NCBI GenBank assembly: GCA_900316235.1
Contig: ONCC01000022.1
Coordinates: forward strand, 1 to 41,047
From: an uncultured Bacteroidales bacterium
GTDB taxonomy: Bacteria > Bacteroidota > Bacteroidia > Bacteroidales > P3
DNA length: 41,047 nucleotides
Direction of reading: 5' to 3'
Shown here: positions 40,857 to 41,047 of the stretch, piece after piece
How positions within the stretch are numbered: the first letter of the stretch is position 1
Layout: each line of letters starts with the position of its first letter
Position numbers and translations under genes: made by a program
Notes under the pieces: generated by a model
What the model was told of the DNA's origin: nothing
The model's input: the letters and a program-made list of their open reading frames with translations, nothing else
The model's database searches: none

Positions 40857-40930
40857 GGCCTCTTAGCTCAGTTGGTTAGAGCAGCTGACTCATAATCAGC
40901 GGGTCCTTGGTTCGAACCCGAGAGGGGCCA
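40857..40930 (+). tRNA. tRNA with CAU anticodon (Met or lysidine-modified Ile2)
   Basis: A complete 74-base cloverleaf. Acceptor GGCCTCT pairs with AGGGGCC (one U-G), D arm GCTC/GAGC, anticodon arm GCTGA-CTCATAA-TCAGC with CAT, and T arm CTTGG-TTCGAAC-CCGAG. CCA is not encoded. The acceptor stem resembles E. coli tRNA-Ile2 (GGCCCCT), whose CAU is changed to lysidine-AU, more than the elongator Met tRNA. The two cannot be told apart with certainty here. An initiator Met tRNA is unlikely because the anticodon stem lacks three G-C pairs. Confidence 0.93.
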
Positions 40931-40969
40931 CAGTAAAAGTGGAAAGTGAAAAGTGGAAAGTGAAAAGTT
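40931..40969. repeat. Iterated GTGGAAAGTGAAAA sequence
   Basis: AGTGGAAAGTGAAA occurs twice in tandem between the tRNA and the ruvX start. It is of the same simple-iteration style as the other repeats in this window. Confidence 0.65.
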
Positions 40970-41047
40970 ATGGGACGAATAATGGCCATAGACTACGGAA
41001 AAGTGCGCACGGGGTTGGCGGTAACCGACCCCGTGCGCATTATTGCC
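40970..41047 (+). CDS. ruvX: Holliday junction resolvase RuvX (YqgF), 5' part
   Basis: Only the first 26 codons are in the window: MGRIMAIDYGKVRTGLAVTD and PVRIIA. The motif RIMAIDYGKVRTGLAVTDP is the family's N-terminal catalytic strand, with the Asp of IDYG. YqgF proteins are RNase H-fold nucleases implicated in rRNA processing and recombination. It starts 39 bases after the tRNA. Confidence 0.88.
   Translation, partial: MGRIMAIDYGKVRTGLAVTDPVRIIA

Overview
The window comes from a member of the Bacteroidales (Bacteroidota). This rests on gene content (ClpC with a UVR motif, DUF3822 beside rsmD, DUF4838, DUF6266, a PorT-like barrel, a CHU_C 'gliding motility' domain, a Rho with a long disordered insert) and on many promoters of the Bacteroidota type TTTG/TTG-n18-20-TAnnTTTG in AT-rich gaps. 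Coding DNA is moderately GC-rich. The clear exception is an AT-rich restriction-modification gene at 12.5-15.0 kb.

Layout. 1-463 is the 3' end of a DUF6266-type gene, interrupted by palindromic repeats, followed by clpC on the + strand (448-3024). From about 11.1 kb down to 3.05 kb the minus strand carries arcC, argF, an AspT-type antiporter, an outer-membrane barrel, an ATP-grasp protein and a secreted DUF4838 protein. The last four overlap or nearly touch. An M28 peptidase follows, then a type IIG restriction-modification gene preceded by a long hairpin. The next minus-strand run (20.15 to 15.25 kb) is pseudopilin-like protein, DUF3822, rsmD, purC, CYTH and a YfcC-type transporter. The run after that (26.1 to 20.26 kb) is rnpB (RNase P RNA), DUF4810, DUF799, comB-like phosphatase, PAP2 phosphatase, sulP and yebC. 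Further right are an ECF sigma factor with a membrane partner, trmO, an aldo/keto reductase with two ferredoxin motifs, an unrecognised gene, an HTH plus DUF6266 pair (+), a feoB with a degraded G domain, threonine aldolase plus rho, gcvH, ilvE, a PorT-like barrel, a frameshifted TlpA-like thioredoxin, a tRNA with a CAU anticodon and the start of ruvX.

Working together. arcC and argF can turn citrulline plus phosphate into ornithine, CO2, NH3 and ATP. The AspT-type carrier, the barrel and the distant YfcC carrier could move the amino acids, but no arginine deiminase gene is present. The sulP and comB neighbours hint at sulfate or sulfonate metabolism.

The most striking feature is a set of unrelated short palindromic or iterated repeats. 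They lie between genes and also inside reading frames without breaking them (M28 peptidase, FeoB, the sigma-factor partner, the DUF6266 remnant). The best candidate for an undescribed system is the HTH plus DUF6266 pair, with three tandem 10-bp repeats between the two genes and a second, damaged DUF6266 copy at the left edge. All assignments are from reading the sequence alone; no database search was run.
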